This document shows positions 1-11,089 of a stretch of DNA of 64,000 nucleotides, piece after piece. Made by a program: the position numbers and the translations under genes. The DNA comes from Mixophyes australis (taxonomy: Eukaryota; Chordata; Amphibia; Anura; Limnodynastidae), in NCBI GenBank assembly GCA_036250195.1, contig JAVHZZ010000006.1, positions 168,288,424-168,352,423 on the forward strand. Reading direction: 5' to 3'. The stretch's first letter is position 1. The number at the start of each line of letters is the position of its first letter. Under the pieces are notes generated by a model. It did not search any database. It saw nothing but the letters and a program-made list of their open reading frames with translations, and was not told the DNA's origin.

Positions 1-2548
1 AAGAAGAGCGAAGTGAAAGTAAGATAAGTCTAGCAGCTGCATTAAGTATAGAATGAAGGGGGGCAAGGTTTGAGGGGGGATGCCAGTAAGGAGAAGGTTA
101 CAGTAGTCAAGATGGGAAATGATAAGTGCATGGATAAGGGTTTTGGTGGCATCCTGGAATAGGAAGGGCCGAATGCGCGCAATGTTACATAGTTTGAAGC
201 AACAGGATTGGGCAAGAGATTGAATGTGGGACACAAAGGAGAGAGAGGAGTCCAGGGTGATGTCCAGGCACCGCAGTTGCAGAAAAGATGAGATGGTGGT
301 ATTGTTAACAGTGATAGTGAGGTCAAGGTGGGATGAAGATCTAGAAATAGGGAAGACAATGAGTTCAGTTTTGGCTATATTAATTCTGAGAAAACGTGAG
401 AGGAGCAGATAGGCATTCAATACACGAGAGAGAAGGGGAGGGGAAAGATCAGTAGGTAGAGTTGAATGTCATCAGTGTATAGGTGATATTGGAGACCAAA
501 GGAAGAGATGAGTTCACCCAGGGAGGTGGTGTACAGAGAAAAGAACAGAGGGCCAAGAACAGAGCCCTGTAGGTCTTTTACAGGAAGGGAGGAAGGGGAG
601 GAGGAGTCAGAATTGGACACAGAGAAGGAATAGTTGGCAAGGTATGAAGTGAACCATGCAAGATGGAGGCAGAGAGACCAAAAGAAAGAATGTTCTGTGT
701 TGTTGAATGTGCTGTGATGTTGAAGGCCGCAGAGAGGTCCAAGACGAGGAGCAGAGAGAAGTGGCCCCTGGATTTGTCAGAGAGAAGACCGTTGGTAACT
801 TTGGCCAGATACTGATACAGATACAGTATTTGGCCAATACTGCACCACGCGGACGCTTTTTTGACAGCGCCGCGGCTGCTGTTCAGTGCAGTGCCGCCAA
901 AATGGAGCTGCTATATGTTTTTTTGGGGGGGGACATCCCCCCTTAAAAATCCTGCGTGCACCCCTGGTGGGGGAGAGGGAGAGGAGAAGTTGAGAGGGGA
1001 TGAGATTCAGGTTGCAAGTAGACGAGAGAGAGGAAAGTATGAGGGAGTGGACTTCTTCACCCAAAGTAGGGTGGAAGGAGCATTGGAGTTAGTTGCTGGA
1101 GGGAGAGGATTCTGGAGTGATGGGGTGGCAGGAGAATGATGCAAGGAGGAGATAGCGAGTCTAATGGCCTCGATTTTGGAGGTGAAGTAGGAGGCAAAGC
1201 CAATGGCAGAGAGGGAGAGTGTGATGGGAGGGGGGAGGAAGAGAGGATAAATTTGAAGTAAAGGAAGTTGGCCAGGGAGCGAGATTTCCTACAGAGGCCT
1301 TCACTTTTGAAGGAGGTGGGTAAATTTGCAGTGCCTAGGTTGCGGAATCAAGCAGCCATGGCAGAGAGAAGAGGTGGGGGCAACAGCATCAATGGTGAGG
1401 GAGTGGTTGTAGAGAGAGGTCACCTGGTTGGGGCAGACCAGGGTGAGAACAGGGGAGAGGAGAGTTTCAAGAGAGGAGGAGAAAGTAATAGGGTCAAGAA
1501 TGTCTAGGTTCCGTGAAGTGAGGGGAGATTTGGGTGAGGTGGGGCGTGCAGGAGAAGAGGATAGAGTGAAGGAGAGGAGATGGTGGTCAGAGAGTGGGAA
1601 GGGAGAGTTAGAGAAGTCAGAGAGAGCACATTGATGGGAGAAGACGAGGTCAAGGATTGACCAAGACGGTGGAGGATGAGGTCCACTGAGTGATGTCAAA
1701 AGAGGAAGAAAGGGTAAGAAGTTTAATTGAGGCAGAGTCAGTGGGGTTGTCAATTGGGATATTAAAATAACTTAGTATGATGGAGGGGATGTCAGAGAAG
1801 AGGTAGTGGGGAAGTCAGGTTGCAAAGTTGTCAAGAAAAAGGGAAGTGGGTACAGGGGGGCATTGAATGACTAAGACATAGAGGTGGATGAGGGAGAAGA
1901 GACAGATAGAGTAGACTTCAAAGGAGGAGAAAGAGAGGGAGGGCACAGTGGGTATGACTCGAAATGTACTGTTGATGGATAGGAGGATGCTCATCTCCTG
2001 GACAATCATCCAGTCTGGTGGAGTGAGTGAATAAGAGGACCCCATGGGAGAGAGCAGTGGGGAAAGCAGTATCAGAAGATGAGAGTCAAGTTTCGGTGAT
2101 GGCAAGAAGGTTAAGGGAGTTTGATATTAAGAGGTTGTGGATAGAGAGCTGTTTGTTGCGGATGGATCTGGAGTTCCAGAGGACTCAGGAGAAAGGGAGG
2201 GAGAGAAGTGGGGAGATATGAATGAGATTAGCAGGGTTGCTGGACCATGGTGGTGAGATGTGTATAGGGCGAGGAAGTGAGCCGGTGGTGAGGATGGGTA
2301 TAGGACTGGAGTGAGAAGGCATGGTGAGAGACCGTGGAAAGAGGGAAGATGGAAGGACTGGCAGGGGGATGATGAGGGGTATATGAGAGGGGGCAGGGGA
2401 GCAAAGAAAGGGGTCAAACAAGAATGTAGAATGGGAGCTTGGTCAGGTAGTGACCAGGTAATAAAAACAGGAGCAGAAGACACAGGAATAGAGATCAGAG
2501 TGTTGAGACAGAGGCAAGGAGCATCAATGGGCATCCAATAGTGTACCA
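1..2548 (-). mobile_element. CR1/L2-like (Rex1/L2 type) LINE, 3' end beyond window edge
   Basis: Read on the minus strand, broken frames show endonuclease pieces (SIRNK near 2150; SDHHLLSFTL near 1600) and then a reverse transcriptase piece, [20 protein letters not shown] with [12 protein letters not shown] at 417-620. The lower end (42-359) matches the region after the RT catalytic motif seen in the better copy at 40172-40784. Many frameshifts and stops show it is dead. About 200 bp near 790-985 looks foreign to the LINE and may be a small insertion. CR1/L2 placement is by remembered motif style only. Confidence 0.75.
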
Positions 2549-3749
2549 CTACTACTACTAAAAGTGTTCCTTTTTAGCATAAAACTACACCAGCATGTGT
2601 ATCAGATAATGCTAGTTCAAATATATCAAACATTGCAAACAGTGTATAGAAGTAACACCTTACAAAAGGCTACATACAAATAAACAAGAAGGTAAACTAT
2701 GAAAGCAAAACTTATATACAGTTAGATCATTAATTAAGTAAACTGCATACACATAAACAGATGCTAGATTAAAAAGTTAAATCAACAGAACATCTATATG
2801 TATGTAGTAGGTTTCCATATTATAGAAAACATCAAACATGCTGAAGCTAGGGGCCTGCTACAAGTCCGAGAATAGAGCATAGAACTTGTGTATATTGAGC
2901 TCATATTCAAATGCAAGCATATCTCAAGGTTTCCATTTGAAACTGGGTGTAAGTACACTCGGCCTACACAGTACTTGCAGTGTGCTTTCAATGTATACAA
3001 TACATGCAGTGGTTTTTATGGTCTATATTTCTTTTATAAAGATGTTCTATGCTAGATAGTGGCAAACATACGTGTACTTTATAAATCAAAGACTATGCCA
3101 TGACAGTCATCACTATCATTCAGCATTTACACCAGCCCTGTAGTAGGTGCAAATAATACAGCTGAAAACAACAAGAACCAACGAATGAGCCACATCTGCA
3201 TCGGAATGCCCTTATTGTATATGGCCTATTTTAGTCTGCCCCCCCCCCCCCCATTCCACCTCTCAAGTCATAGGAATTAGTAAGTGACATTTGCGTTCGG
3301 ACATGAATTTCATGCAATACCGTATTTGGTGTTAGGTCCGTTTCTGGACATGCGCAGAACTATTTCATGCTGAAGGTGAGGATGACTTCTGCACAAATTC
3401 CTTAAAGAATTAATCTTCATATAGGTAGTTTAGGAATAAAGCTGCTTTAAAAATATATCCTTTAATACCATACAGTGAATGCTACCAATTCACTTTAATA
3501 CTAGATTAAGAACATCTCTTTTCACCAACCATGCATGCCAGCTGTGCACAGTGAACTACGCATAAGATTTTTCTGTAATGTCAGACTAACTTCATATTTT
3601 GACTTTATTCACTGCACTAATGTAACACATTATATTACCAATATTATTTTTGTGTTAAAAATTACATCGTTTATGGTGCTGTTTCAAGTAGTGGTGGCTT
3701 AAGTTGCGTGTCCCTGGATTTTTTTAGAGTCAATTAATTTTATCTTGAA
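2549..3749. other. AT-rich intergenic stretch, no gene seen
   Basis: No supported reading frame. It contains a short run of C at about 3241-3252. Open frames here are short and lack family features. Confidence 0.6.
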
Positions 3750-4943
3750 AGTGCTATATGACCAAAAGTATGATGGCACCCAAACATCGCATCATGTGCT
3801 TGTTGAACCTCTCATTCCAAAACCATTGGAATTAATATGGAGTTTATCCCTCCTTTGCTGCTACAACTCTTCTGGGAAGGCTTTCCATTAGATTTTGAAA
3901 CATGGCTGCTGGAATTCACATCCATTTAGTCGCAAGAGCATTAATGATGCCGGGCCCTGATGTAGGGCAATAAGGGTTGGGTCTCTGTTGGCATTCCATT
4001 TCATCCCAAATGTGTTTGATGGGGTTAAGGTTAAGGTGCAGGCCCATAAAGTTGTCCACAACAAAATCAAGAAACCATTTTTTATGGTCCTCACTTTGTG
4101 CATAGCGACACTGACATGCTGAAACAGGAAAGGGTGTTATTCAAACTGTTGAAATAAAGATGGAAGCACACAAATCATTAGAATGTAATTGCATCCTCTA
4201 GCATTAAGATTTCCCTTCACTGGAACTAAGGGGCCCAGGGTAAACAGTGAGAACAGCTTCAGACCATTATTCCTCCTTTGCAGTTGGCATTACTTATCTG
4301 GGTAGGAAGCCTTCTTATGGCATCTATTAAACCCAGATTTGTCTGATAGACTCACAGATGGTGAGTGTCAATCTTCACTCCAGAGAACGTGCTTTCACTG
4401 CTCTCGAGTCCAATAGTTGTGTGCTTTACACCACTCCAGTTGACACTTGGCATTGTGCATGGTGATCTGTGTCTTCTCTGCTGGTTCTCAGCAATGAATA
4501 CCCAATTCATGAAGCTCACGATGAACAATTCTTGTGCTAATTTTAATTTGCGAGGCAGTTTGGAACACAATATTGAGTGTTGCAAGCGAAGACAAACAAT
4601 TTTTATGCACTATACACTTCAGCACTGGGTGATCCTGTTGTACCACTTTGTGGCTGAGCTGTTGTTGCTCCTAGAAGTTTCTTCTTCACAACAGCAGCTC
4701 TTGCAATTAATCGAGGTAGCTCTAGCAGTTCAGAACTTTGACAAAATGACTTGTTGAAATGGCAGCATCCTATGCCACGTTGAAAGTCACTGAGCTCTTC
4801 AGTAGGACCCATTCTACTGCTAATGTTTGACTATGGAGATTACATGGCTTTATGCATTCTTTTTGGCACCTGATGCATATTGCTGTAGTGGTCACACACA
4901 TTTATTAGAAGGGGTGTCCACATACTTTTGGCCATGTAGTGTA
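3750..4943 (-). mobile_element. Decayed Tc1-like (Tc1/mariner) DNA transposon
   Basis: Short inverted ends are visible: ATATGACCAAAAGTATG near 3756-3772 and its near complement ending at 4943 (CATACTTTTGGCCATGTAG). Between them the minus strand resembles Tc1-type transposase. Fragments at 4603-4812 (HFNKSFCQSSELLELPRLIA, a remnant of the N-terminal helix-turn-helix) and 4352-4585 come first, followed by the region at 3888-4103. Frameshifts and stops break the gene into at least three frames, so no transposase can be made. The probable target site is TA. Confidence 0.8.
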
Positions 4944-6493
4944 TGATTCACTCACAACAGGCTGACCAAGCAGATAGGAGTTTGCCACATGTTCAGTTTA
5001 GAACCACATAGCTCGAATATGCAAAACTGCCACCAAGTATTGCCATCAACATCAGACAGTGTATTCGTACCCAAATACATATTCCCCTTGTTTGCTGTTG
5101 TCTCCTACACACATTGACTGACATGCCATCCATGCACAGATTGCTTGTCTTGTCACCTTGGTATGATGGCCAATCACAGCACCTCTATGGAAGGCAGCCA
5201 TTTTACCATCTAGCGCCACTTCTAACCACAGGTATTCAAAGACAGAACTGAGCAAAGTGACTAACCCATGTGTGACATCTATTACTTACTGCAAAATCCC
5301 AAAGAGTTATCTTTTTACAGGATGTAAGGCCTGAAACAGAAAAACGCATGTCTGCAGTGTACCTGCGAATATCACTGCTATTACGCTTAATAATTCATCA
5401 ATTTCATAGATCAGAGGAAACTGATTGAGTGACAGAGGCTGTTAGGTTTGGCTGAAAAGGGAGAGACCAGTAAGAGAGAAGGATAATTAGAATCAGAGCC
5501 GTTCCTGAATGAAAAATGAATCATCATCCAGATCAATTTATGAATGATTCATACAATAAGGAGTCTATCCTAATACTATTATTGTTCTAGATGAAAAAGA
5601 AACAAAATAAACAATGATTAGATGACTGATACAATAATATCTACTGCAATTCTCCTACCTCATGAATAAAAAGAAATATTATTTAAATAAACTCACTTAC
5701 TCTAAATTAATAAAGTAGGAGTAAGTTTTCTGACATAAACGCTTTGGATAATACTTTATTGAAAGTTAATTATAATATAATTAAGATATAGCAGTGTAGC
5801 ACAGCAACACTTTATATTCTAAATACTATTCCGTCATTTTTAGCTTGTTGGCTTTTAAATGCTATGCAGCAATAGATCTATGAAATGTATTAATACTTAG
5901 AAATTGTATGTTTTAATACGATAAAACACAACTTATACAATACATTGGAAACACAGAAACTTTATTTTTCCTTCTCTATTTTGTATTTTGTCAAGGTACA
6001 AGGAAGGTACAATGATTCTATTTCCACTACAACTTATGATACACTGAAGCACTTCTGCCATCTTGTGGACAGTAGGTGTTGGATCATGTATTTGATTTCA
6101 GATCAAGCAAATCCATTTTATCAGCAAATTTTATCAGCAAATGCCACTTAACAGTTTGCTATCATATGTCCAAAGGTTAAATAGCATATTAAAATCCTGG
6201 TTTTAATGTCATCTTTTATTTAGTTATTGCCCCTTCTTAAGCAACATCATCAATTTCAATATAGAGCTACGGAGTCTAGGCGTCCTGGAGAAAGAGAGCA
6301 GCTGTTGATGATTTTCAAAGGTAAAAAATTAATGTTTGGCTGCTTATTCGTGCAATCGTTGAGACTTTTATTGAAGAAAGCAAATAAGGTGATTTAATAA
6401 CTACAAATATACAGGGCTTACATTAGATCTGGATGCTAAAAGTGTATCTTGATGCTATACACAATATTTTGAGCTTCACAAGTCTTAAGATAA
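4944..6493. other. AT-rich intergenic stretch, no gene seen
   Basis: No coding signal or RNA gene recognised. Composition is AT-rich and unremarkable. Confidence 0.55.
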
Positions 6494-6669
6494 GGGGCTA
6501 GATTTACTAAGCTGCGGGTTTAAATAAGTGGGGATGTTGCCTATAGCAACCAATCAGATTCTAGCTTTCATTTATTTAGTACTTTCTACAAAATGACAGC
6601 TACAATCTGATTGGTTGCTATAGGCAACACCCCCACTTTTTTAAACACGCAGCTTAGTAAATCTAGCCC
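6494..6669. mobile_element. Palindromic MITE, copy 1 of 5
   Basis: Near-palindrome of about 175 bp. The left arm starts GGGGCTAGATTTACTAAGC and contains GTTGCCTATAGCAACCAATC; the right arm is its inverse and ends at CTAGCCC. The same element recurs at 33478, 54941, 55403 and 58019. Noncoding and non-autonomous. Confidence 0.9.
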
Positions 6670-7246
6670 TGGGTGTTTTAAATATTTATAAATTCCCTCT
6701 GAGTACGCTCTGAGCCTTTTACAAAAAGGTCCATTCAATTTTAATATGTTTATAGATTTAAAATGTTTTATACGTACATATTTTGAAAAAGGGTACACAA
6801 TACAAGCCAACTTAACTTAAAGAGAAGCACTTGAGCAGATAATAAAAACACAGCAACTATAATTAAATAGCCTGACAAAGAGATGGAGGTTACTATTAGA
6901 TAGGGCTAAATATGTAGCAGTGACAGAAAAACTACTAGACGATCAGAATGCTTATTAGGAACTAATGGGGTGGAGGGTTGACTGGATCCTGGTACTCGAG
7001 AATCATAAAAATCTCATGAATACACACCCATCTCCCAAAAAGTCATAAATCTTTAACAGACCCTCCAGGATGCCCCATGATCTTGGAATTGTATCAATTA
7101 TGTAACCAGAATGGCCTTTTTTCGGCTGTCCAAATGACAACAGACCATACAGAAACAATACAATAGCAAACAGTATAAGAGTGACACTTAGAAAATGACG
7201 GCGACAATGATCAAATGTAGCGTCATTTTCAATGTGTCCATTAGAA

Positions 7247-7455
7247 GTAGAGATGGGGGCGGGCTCGGTTTCCTGAAAACCGAACCCACCCAAACTTTGG
7301 GGTTCCGAGTACCGAGCCGATTCAGCTCAGTACTCTCGCGCCTATTCGGATTCCAAAACGAGGCAAAACGTCATTGTGACGTCGTCGGATCTCAAATCTC
7401 GTGACTTTTGGAATCTATAAATACCGCCCTCCACTGTGATCTAGCGCCATTTGAG
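7247..7455 (+). mobile_element. hAT-like 5' end and promoter fragment
   Basis: Begins TAGAGATGGGGGCGGGCTCG, a terminus style I associate with vertebrate hAT elements. It runs through inverted GGTTTTC/GAAAACC sequence to a TATA-like box (TCTATAAATACCGCC, near 7415). It stops where the GC-rich leader at 7490 begins. It may belong to the same family as the fragment ending near 11070. Confidence 0.5.
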
Positions 7456-7685
7456 AGAGGGACAGAGAAGGGGTAGGACAGAGTATAGAGCAGCTTGGCA
7501 GGCAAAGTGATGGAAGAGAAAGAGGAGGGTGGTAGCAGTGTTAGAGAAAGCTCTGTGGAGAAGTGCCCCGTCCATCGGCCCGGGAAGAGGGTGAGCGTGG
7601 CAGAGGAAGGAGACTCACCAGACCTTCGCTCCCTCGGTGAGTATCCTCTGTCTTCTTTTACAGGTCCCAGCGGCAGCGGACAGGC

Positions 7686-7850
7686 GAGCCAATCACGGCT
7701 CACCTCTCGCTGCTGGCCAATCAGAGGCCGGATCGGCGAGCCAATCCTGGCTCGCCTCCGGCCATTCAAACTACTGGCGCTGCCGCCGCGAGCCAATCAG
7801 GGCTCGCGGCGACGGCTGATGACGTCAGCATGCCGACGGCTTTATAAGCC
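7686..7850 (+). promoter_or_regulatory. CCAAT-box cluster with TATA-like box
   Basis: Repeated (G)AGCCAATCA/C units at about 7686, 7739 and 7790, with GGCCAATCAG near 7714, stand 40-150 bp upstream of CTTTATAAGCC. A TGACGTCA site (CRE-type) lies at about 7821. This is the layout of an RNA polymerase II promoter. Confidence 0.6.
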
Positions 7851-8049
7851 GCCGGGCGCCGACACGAGGTCAGTCCGGCGGCGGAGGAGAAGAAGGAGGA
7901 CGTCGCGTCCAGAGCTCCAGCGGCTGAAGCGGCAGGGAGCCCTTGTAAGGGCTGTGAGCTACCCTGCCGCCAGAAGACTTCAATCAAGATGGCGGGACAA
8001 GTGGAGTTTCCTGCGCGGAGCAGGTGAGTATCAATTACTCTTTTAGGTC

Positions 8050-8920
8050 GGGCACAAGGCCCGGGGGCACTTTCAGGCACTAGGCCTGTGGCGCAGGTAG
8101 GGGCGGCCATTGTAGGTGTTCGAAAGGGCACAAGGCCCTAGTTCCTTTAAAGGGCACAAGGCCCTAGTTGTTAGGAGGGCACAAGGCCCTTAGTTAGTGG
8201 GGCACAAGGCCCCTAGTTAGTTAGGAGGGCACAAGGCCCTAGTCTTTAAAGGACACAAGGCCCTAGTTGTTAGGAGGGCACAAGGCCCTAGTTTCTTAGG
8301 GCACAAGGCCCTTAGTTAGTGGGGCACAAGGCTCCTAGTTAGGAGGGCACAAGGCCCTAGTCTTTAAAGGGCACAAGGCCCTTAGTTGTTAGGAGGGCAC
8401 CAGGCCCTAGTGCGTTAGAAGGGCACCAGGCCCTAGTTAGTTAGAAGGGCACCAGGCCCTGGTCTTTAGAGAGCACGAAGTCCTAGTTGTTACAGGGCAG
8501 GAGGCCCTCAGGTAGGAGCGCAGCTCCCCCACAGGGTACAAGGCCCTTAGGTGGGTACAGGGCAGGAGGCCCTCAGGTAGGAGCGTGGCTCCACCCCCAC
8601 AGGGCACAAGGCCCTTAAGTAGCTTCGGGCTGTAGGCCTAAATAGGTAGGAGCTCTGCTCCCCCGCAGGGCGCAAGGCCCTGAGCGTAGCAGAGCGCAAG
8701 GCTCTGGACGGTAGAAGGGTGCAAGGCCCTCTAGTACAGAGAGGCATAGGCCTCTGGCTAGGGAAGCGATAGGCTTCCGTGAGCGTAGCAGGGTGGCTGC
8801 CCTGTAGCTTAGCAAGGACTCCGGGTCCTTGCTGGTAGAGGGACATAAGGTCCCTGACGGTGAGCGGGCAGTAGGCCCTTGTAGTTGGCAGTGGGCATTC
8901 GGCCCAGATCTAGCGGGATG
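8050..8920 (+). repeat. Minisatellite based on GGGCACAAGGCCC
   Basis: More than 25 imperfect units of 20-30 bp share the core GGGCACAAGGCCCTAG, itself partly palindromic (GGGC...GCCC). Units become more diverged to the right (GGGCACCAGGCCC, then GGGTGCAAGGCCC and others). It lies inside the GC-rich leader. Confidence 0.9.
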
Positions 8921-9479
8921 CTAGGTCCTGACATAGAGTAGGGAACACTTGGTTCCTACATAGGTACGAAGTAGAGTCCTGGAGCGGTGTTTAGAACCCC
9001 TCCATCCGTCCGGAAGGGCACCTAAGTCCTGAGCCCCAGGACAAGGCGGGCTTAACAGCCGGGGCTCGGGCCACGGGCGTAGGCCTGTGGGGGCACAGCA
9101 TCTCAGGACGCGAGAGTGGTCAGTCGGAGGTAGGTACGGTGTGGCGAGGTCCATAGCGTTCCCTCGGGATTGGGTAAGTAACAGAGGTGTTGGGGAAGGG
9201 CTGTTGTTGTGTTGTCTTTCTTGTCTTGCAGGTGCTGATCGGAAGACAAGGTAGCAGGCAGGAGTCCAGGGGGCATCGGCAGAGAGTCGCGTATGTGAGT
9301 ATAGCTGCGGCGAGGACAGTTTCCTTGGTGCACTCACCTTGTGGAGCTGTCCCTCCCATATTCTCCCTTTCCCTTACAGCAAAACGAGTGCCCTGTACAC
9401 AAAGTCAGGGGCCTTCTCACCACTGGGTGTCTTGGGAAAGCTACGTTTTTTTCTGAGAAGCAGTTGCCAGAGAAACTGA

Positions 9480-11070
9480 AGGAGTAGGCGTCATTACAAG
9501 ATGTTGATAGCTCTTGGATCCTGGCAAAGCGAATTAAGTCCTAGATCTACAATTACAATATAGTTAGCAGATTTGATTAGTTTTATTTCATCTGTAAAAT
9601 TTCTCTAGCTGCTTCTCAAAAAGTATAATTAAGGCAATCACTTGACTTAAGCTAACCATGTCTGCACTCTCTTCACAGGTGACTACTTCGCTGGACTAAA
9701 GTACTTTCCCCTCAAATCATAGTCTTCATGCATCTGCTGCATTCTCCTACATGTTGTTGCAGAATCCCGAAAATGACCCTAAATTTTTCAGGACACAAAC
9801 AGCTCCAAGCAGGATTAGCCGTGTTGCAATGACATCCCTTACTTTTTTGAACAGATTGTCAGCTGTATGCCTCTTACTGAAGCCGCTGATACACAGAGAA
9901 GCCTACTTCTGAAAAATGTGACGTACTTGGGTACATGCTGCTGCTGTTCCTGCTGGTAAAGGTGAATCACCAACCCAGTGGGCTGTCACAGTCATGTAAT
10001 CTTTAGTTTGCCCAGTTCCGCTTGTCCCCATATCTGTGGTTAAGTGTACAGTGGGTAGAAATGCATTTTGAAGCCCAATAATTACATTTTTATGAACCTT
10101 CTGGAAGAGGTGAGGAATAGCTTCTCTAGTAAAATGGTGTCATGATGGAATTTAGTAATAGGGAGAGAAGAACTCAAGTAACTGTATAAAACCAGCAGCA
10201 TTAATAGTGGACATTGGACACAGATCTAATACTAGCATAGTCCCCATGGCATCTGTGATCCGCTTTGCCACTGGGTGACAGCTTTCTTACTTTCTTCCTC
10301 TAGCAAAGGATTGTTTAACAGTCAATTGATGTAAACTACTAGTAGTCTTCATCTGGGTTGAAGATTCACCCCCAGCAGCAGCAGCAGCGGGACTAACGCT
10401 CAATAATTCTTCAGAGGAATCATGGTTAGTGGAGGAGTCATCTAGAATTAGGAACTTGGATGCAGGACTAACTCTTATAACTTATGGGGATATTGATGAT
10501 GAAGGTGTTGGCGGTGTAGATTTCAGGTGTTGGGATCTAGATGAGAGAAGGGTGGTAGATGATGCTGGACTGCTTGTTGTTATTTTTTTAACATAAGTTT
10601 CTGATTTTCCCAACAGCTTTCCGTGAACTCGCTTCAAATGCCGTAACATGGATGAGGATCCTAGATGGTTAAGGTCCCTACCTCTAGTGAGTGTGGCTTT
10701 ACAAACACTACAAATGACTAGACAACTGTTGTCAGGATTTGTGTAAAAATAATTCCACACATAAGAGGTGGATTTTTGGTCTTATGCCCAGGCATGACAA
10801 TGACCTTTATCTTATCACTGGCAAGAACTGCTGCAATCTTTGTTTGAAAGTGTATGAAAATAATATTGTGACCTGTGAGGTGGTCGAAAATGAATGGAAA
10901 TTAGTGTTAGTGAGGTTAATAATAATGTAGGTACAAAATAATAACTAAATTATGTGATTTTAGCACAAAAAATGTAATTTTTAAAAAAAATAGCAAAACA
11001 AAATCAAAACCAAAACACGCAAGGGCAGTTTTGGCAAAACCAAAACCAAAACCCGAAGGTAATCCAGATC
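9480..11070 (-). mobile_element. hAT-like element with BED zinc-finger transposase remnant
   Basis: The minus-strand frame 10482-10760 begins MWNYFYTNPDNSCLVICSVC and continues with LRHLKRVH, giving the C-x2-C ... H-x4-H pattern of a BED zinc finger at the N-terminus of hAT/ZBED transposases. Further transposase-like pieces run down to about 9680 with many stops. The right end, 10990-11070, is rich in AAAACCAAAAC. It sits between the GC-rich leader and the gag region, so it probably interrupts the retrotransposon. Confidence 0.6.
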
Positions 11071-11089
11071 CGACTGTAGGTAGGTCTCA

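Larger units (their letters stand above)
7490..9475 (+). mobile_element. GC-rich promoter and leader, probably of a tyrosine-recombinase retrotransposon
   Basis: GC content rises sharply. Four GAGCCAATC or GGCCAATC motifs (CCAAT boxes) lie at 7686-7800, followed by a TATA-like CTTTATAAGCC near 7840 and a CpG-rich transcribed leader. Several GT...AG pairs suggest untranslated exons (for example donors near 8023; acceptors ending TCTTGCAG near 9231 and TTACAG near 9380). No long conserved protein is seen. Assignment to the downstream gag-RT element is inferred from order and orientation. Confidence 0.45.

Noticed and set aside
7495..8046. 183-residue arginine-rich open frame on the plus strand
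   Set aside because: It follows from CpG-rich leader sequence with no stop codons by chance; no domain, and it crosses promoter elements and splice-like sites.
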